Below are positions 63,205 through 64,000 of a stretch of DNA of 64,000 bases, in pieces. Origin of the DNA: Flabesymbios commensalis (lineage: Eukaryota; Annelida; Polychaeta; Terebellida; Flabelligeridae); NCBI GenBank assembly GCA_964017125.1, contig OZ024912.1, positions 83,846,976 to 83,910,975 on the forward strand. The letters run 5' to 3'. The notes beneath the pieces were generated by a model. The model was given only the letters and a program-made list of their open reading frames with translations. It was not told where the DNA came from and searched no databases. How positions within the stretch are numbered: position 1 is the first letter of the stretch; the number at the start of each line of letters is the position of its first letter. Made by a program: the position numbers and the translations under genes.

Positions 63205-63594
63205 ATGCCTACTTGGCTTAGGCTCACAGTGATATGACTACTTGTATAAGAAGTTTAATGACACCTGCTCATGCACACGGCACATGACATAATAACGGTT
63301 TCATGTTGGTATAGCATTAAACTGACATTGGCCCAATGTTTTGAGTCTATTGGTCGTAAATAGACTATATCCTCTGATGTAAACAGTGTAAAATTGAATA
63401 TATAGAAACGTGTTTGTTAATTTTATTTTTAGTGTTTATTAGGCCTACTCAACATAACTAGCGGGTTTTTGTATGGATTGGAGTGGTTTATAAGGAGATT
63501 AGTGTGCTACCCCCTGAAAAAGTGCTTCCAAATTTGTCATCGGCTTCCTCCCATGTATATACTACCTCAGTTATTGATAGCTATTGAGTGTAGC

Positions 63595-64000
63595 CGACGT
63601 ACTGTACGAATGTACATATCACAACAACATGAACGCCCAGTTATTATTATTATTAATAGTGAACTTATAAAGCGCATTATTATATACATTTCTATGCGCT
63701 GACAATTATGAAATTTATATCATATTAATGTTGGAAAAAGTTCATGCTCCGAAATGAAGATTGCAAAGGTGAGTTTTGAGATTTATTTTAAAAGTTGTTT
63801 GTGACTGGGTTTCCCTGAGTGAAAGAGGGAGATCGTTCCACAGCTGAAGGCCACACACGCTGAAAGCATTGTCACCAGCTGCAAGGCACCGGTGAGTAGA
63901 TGGTACAGATAGAAGAGAAGAATACCATCAGTGACAAACCGAAGAGCTCTCGGAGGTGCATAGCGAGCGATTAGTTCCTGTATATATGATGGGCACGCGT
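63595..64000. mobile_element. Dispersed repeat with AAAGCGC words, runs off the edge
   Basis: TTATAAAGCGCATTATTATA, CATTTCTATGCGCTG and, further on, AGAGGGAGATCGTTCCACAG and GCTGAAGGCC form a pattern I know from common non-coding repeats of many invertebrate genomes. Its end lies outside the window. Confidence 0.45.

Overview
The window looks like nuclear DNA of an invertebrate animal, probably a marine one: it is AT-rich, has a many-exon gene with GT-AG introns, has an intronless class A GPCR, and is saturated with non-coding mobile elements. A marine deuterostome or lophotrochozoan would fit, but I cannot fix the phylum from sequence alone.

The main gene is a complete galactocerebrosidase (GALC, glycoside hydrolase family 59) on the minus strand, from the start codon at 48164 to the stop at 18721. 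I could place 17 exons that join in frame with GT-AG splice sites and give a 659-residue protein with a signal peptide, both catalytic glutamates and the C-terminal lectin-like domain. Human GALC also has 17 exons. Just upstream of the start codon are a GC box and two E-boxes, one a 9/10 match to the CLEAR site bound by TFEB-type lysosomal regulators. About 3.6 kb upstream, on the same strand, is an intronless class A GPCR of 313 residues (51796-52737).

Region by region: 1-8.4 kb is repeat-only DNA (palindromic MITEs, a diverged satellite, a tetranucleotide repeat). 8.4-18.4 kb is an old segmental duplication whose halves are separated by a truncated CR1/L2-type LINE and a broken cysteine-rich gene fragment. 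18.7-48.2 kb is GALC; its introns hold a 2.4-kb satellite with a palindromic 21-bp unit between inverted arms, a 1-kb GTCTGAAGTCC repeat, a 1.5-kb 24-bp minisatellite, a 1.3-kb TIR transposon and many MITEs. 48.2-56.4 kb holds the GPCR, a tRNA-derived SINE and more MITEs. 56425-62678 is one 6.25-kb element with terminal inverted repeats and a TAA target duplication, carrying a Ty3/gypsy-like gag-protease fossil. 62.7-64 kb is a minisatellite and dispersed repeats.

The most informative observations are: at least four palindromic MITE families sharing TTAA targets and CCCTT ends, with two nested insertions that fix the target; an array of AGGTCA half-sites in DR5 (11-bp) geometry in five copies of one repeat; a MITE carrying a CRE and a TATA box; the CLEAR-type promoter of GALC; and the gag-protease reading frame enclosed by DNA-transposon-like ends. 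Family names for repeats are my reading of termini and targets; no database was searched.
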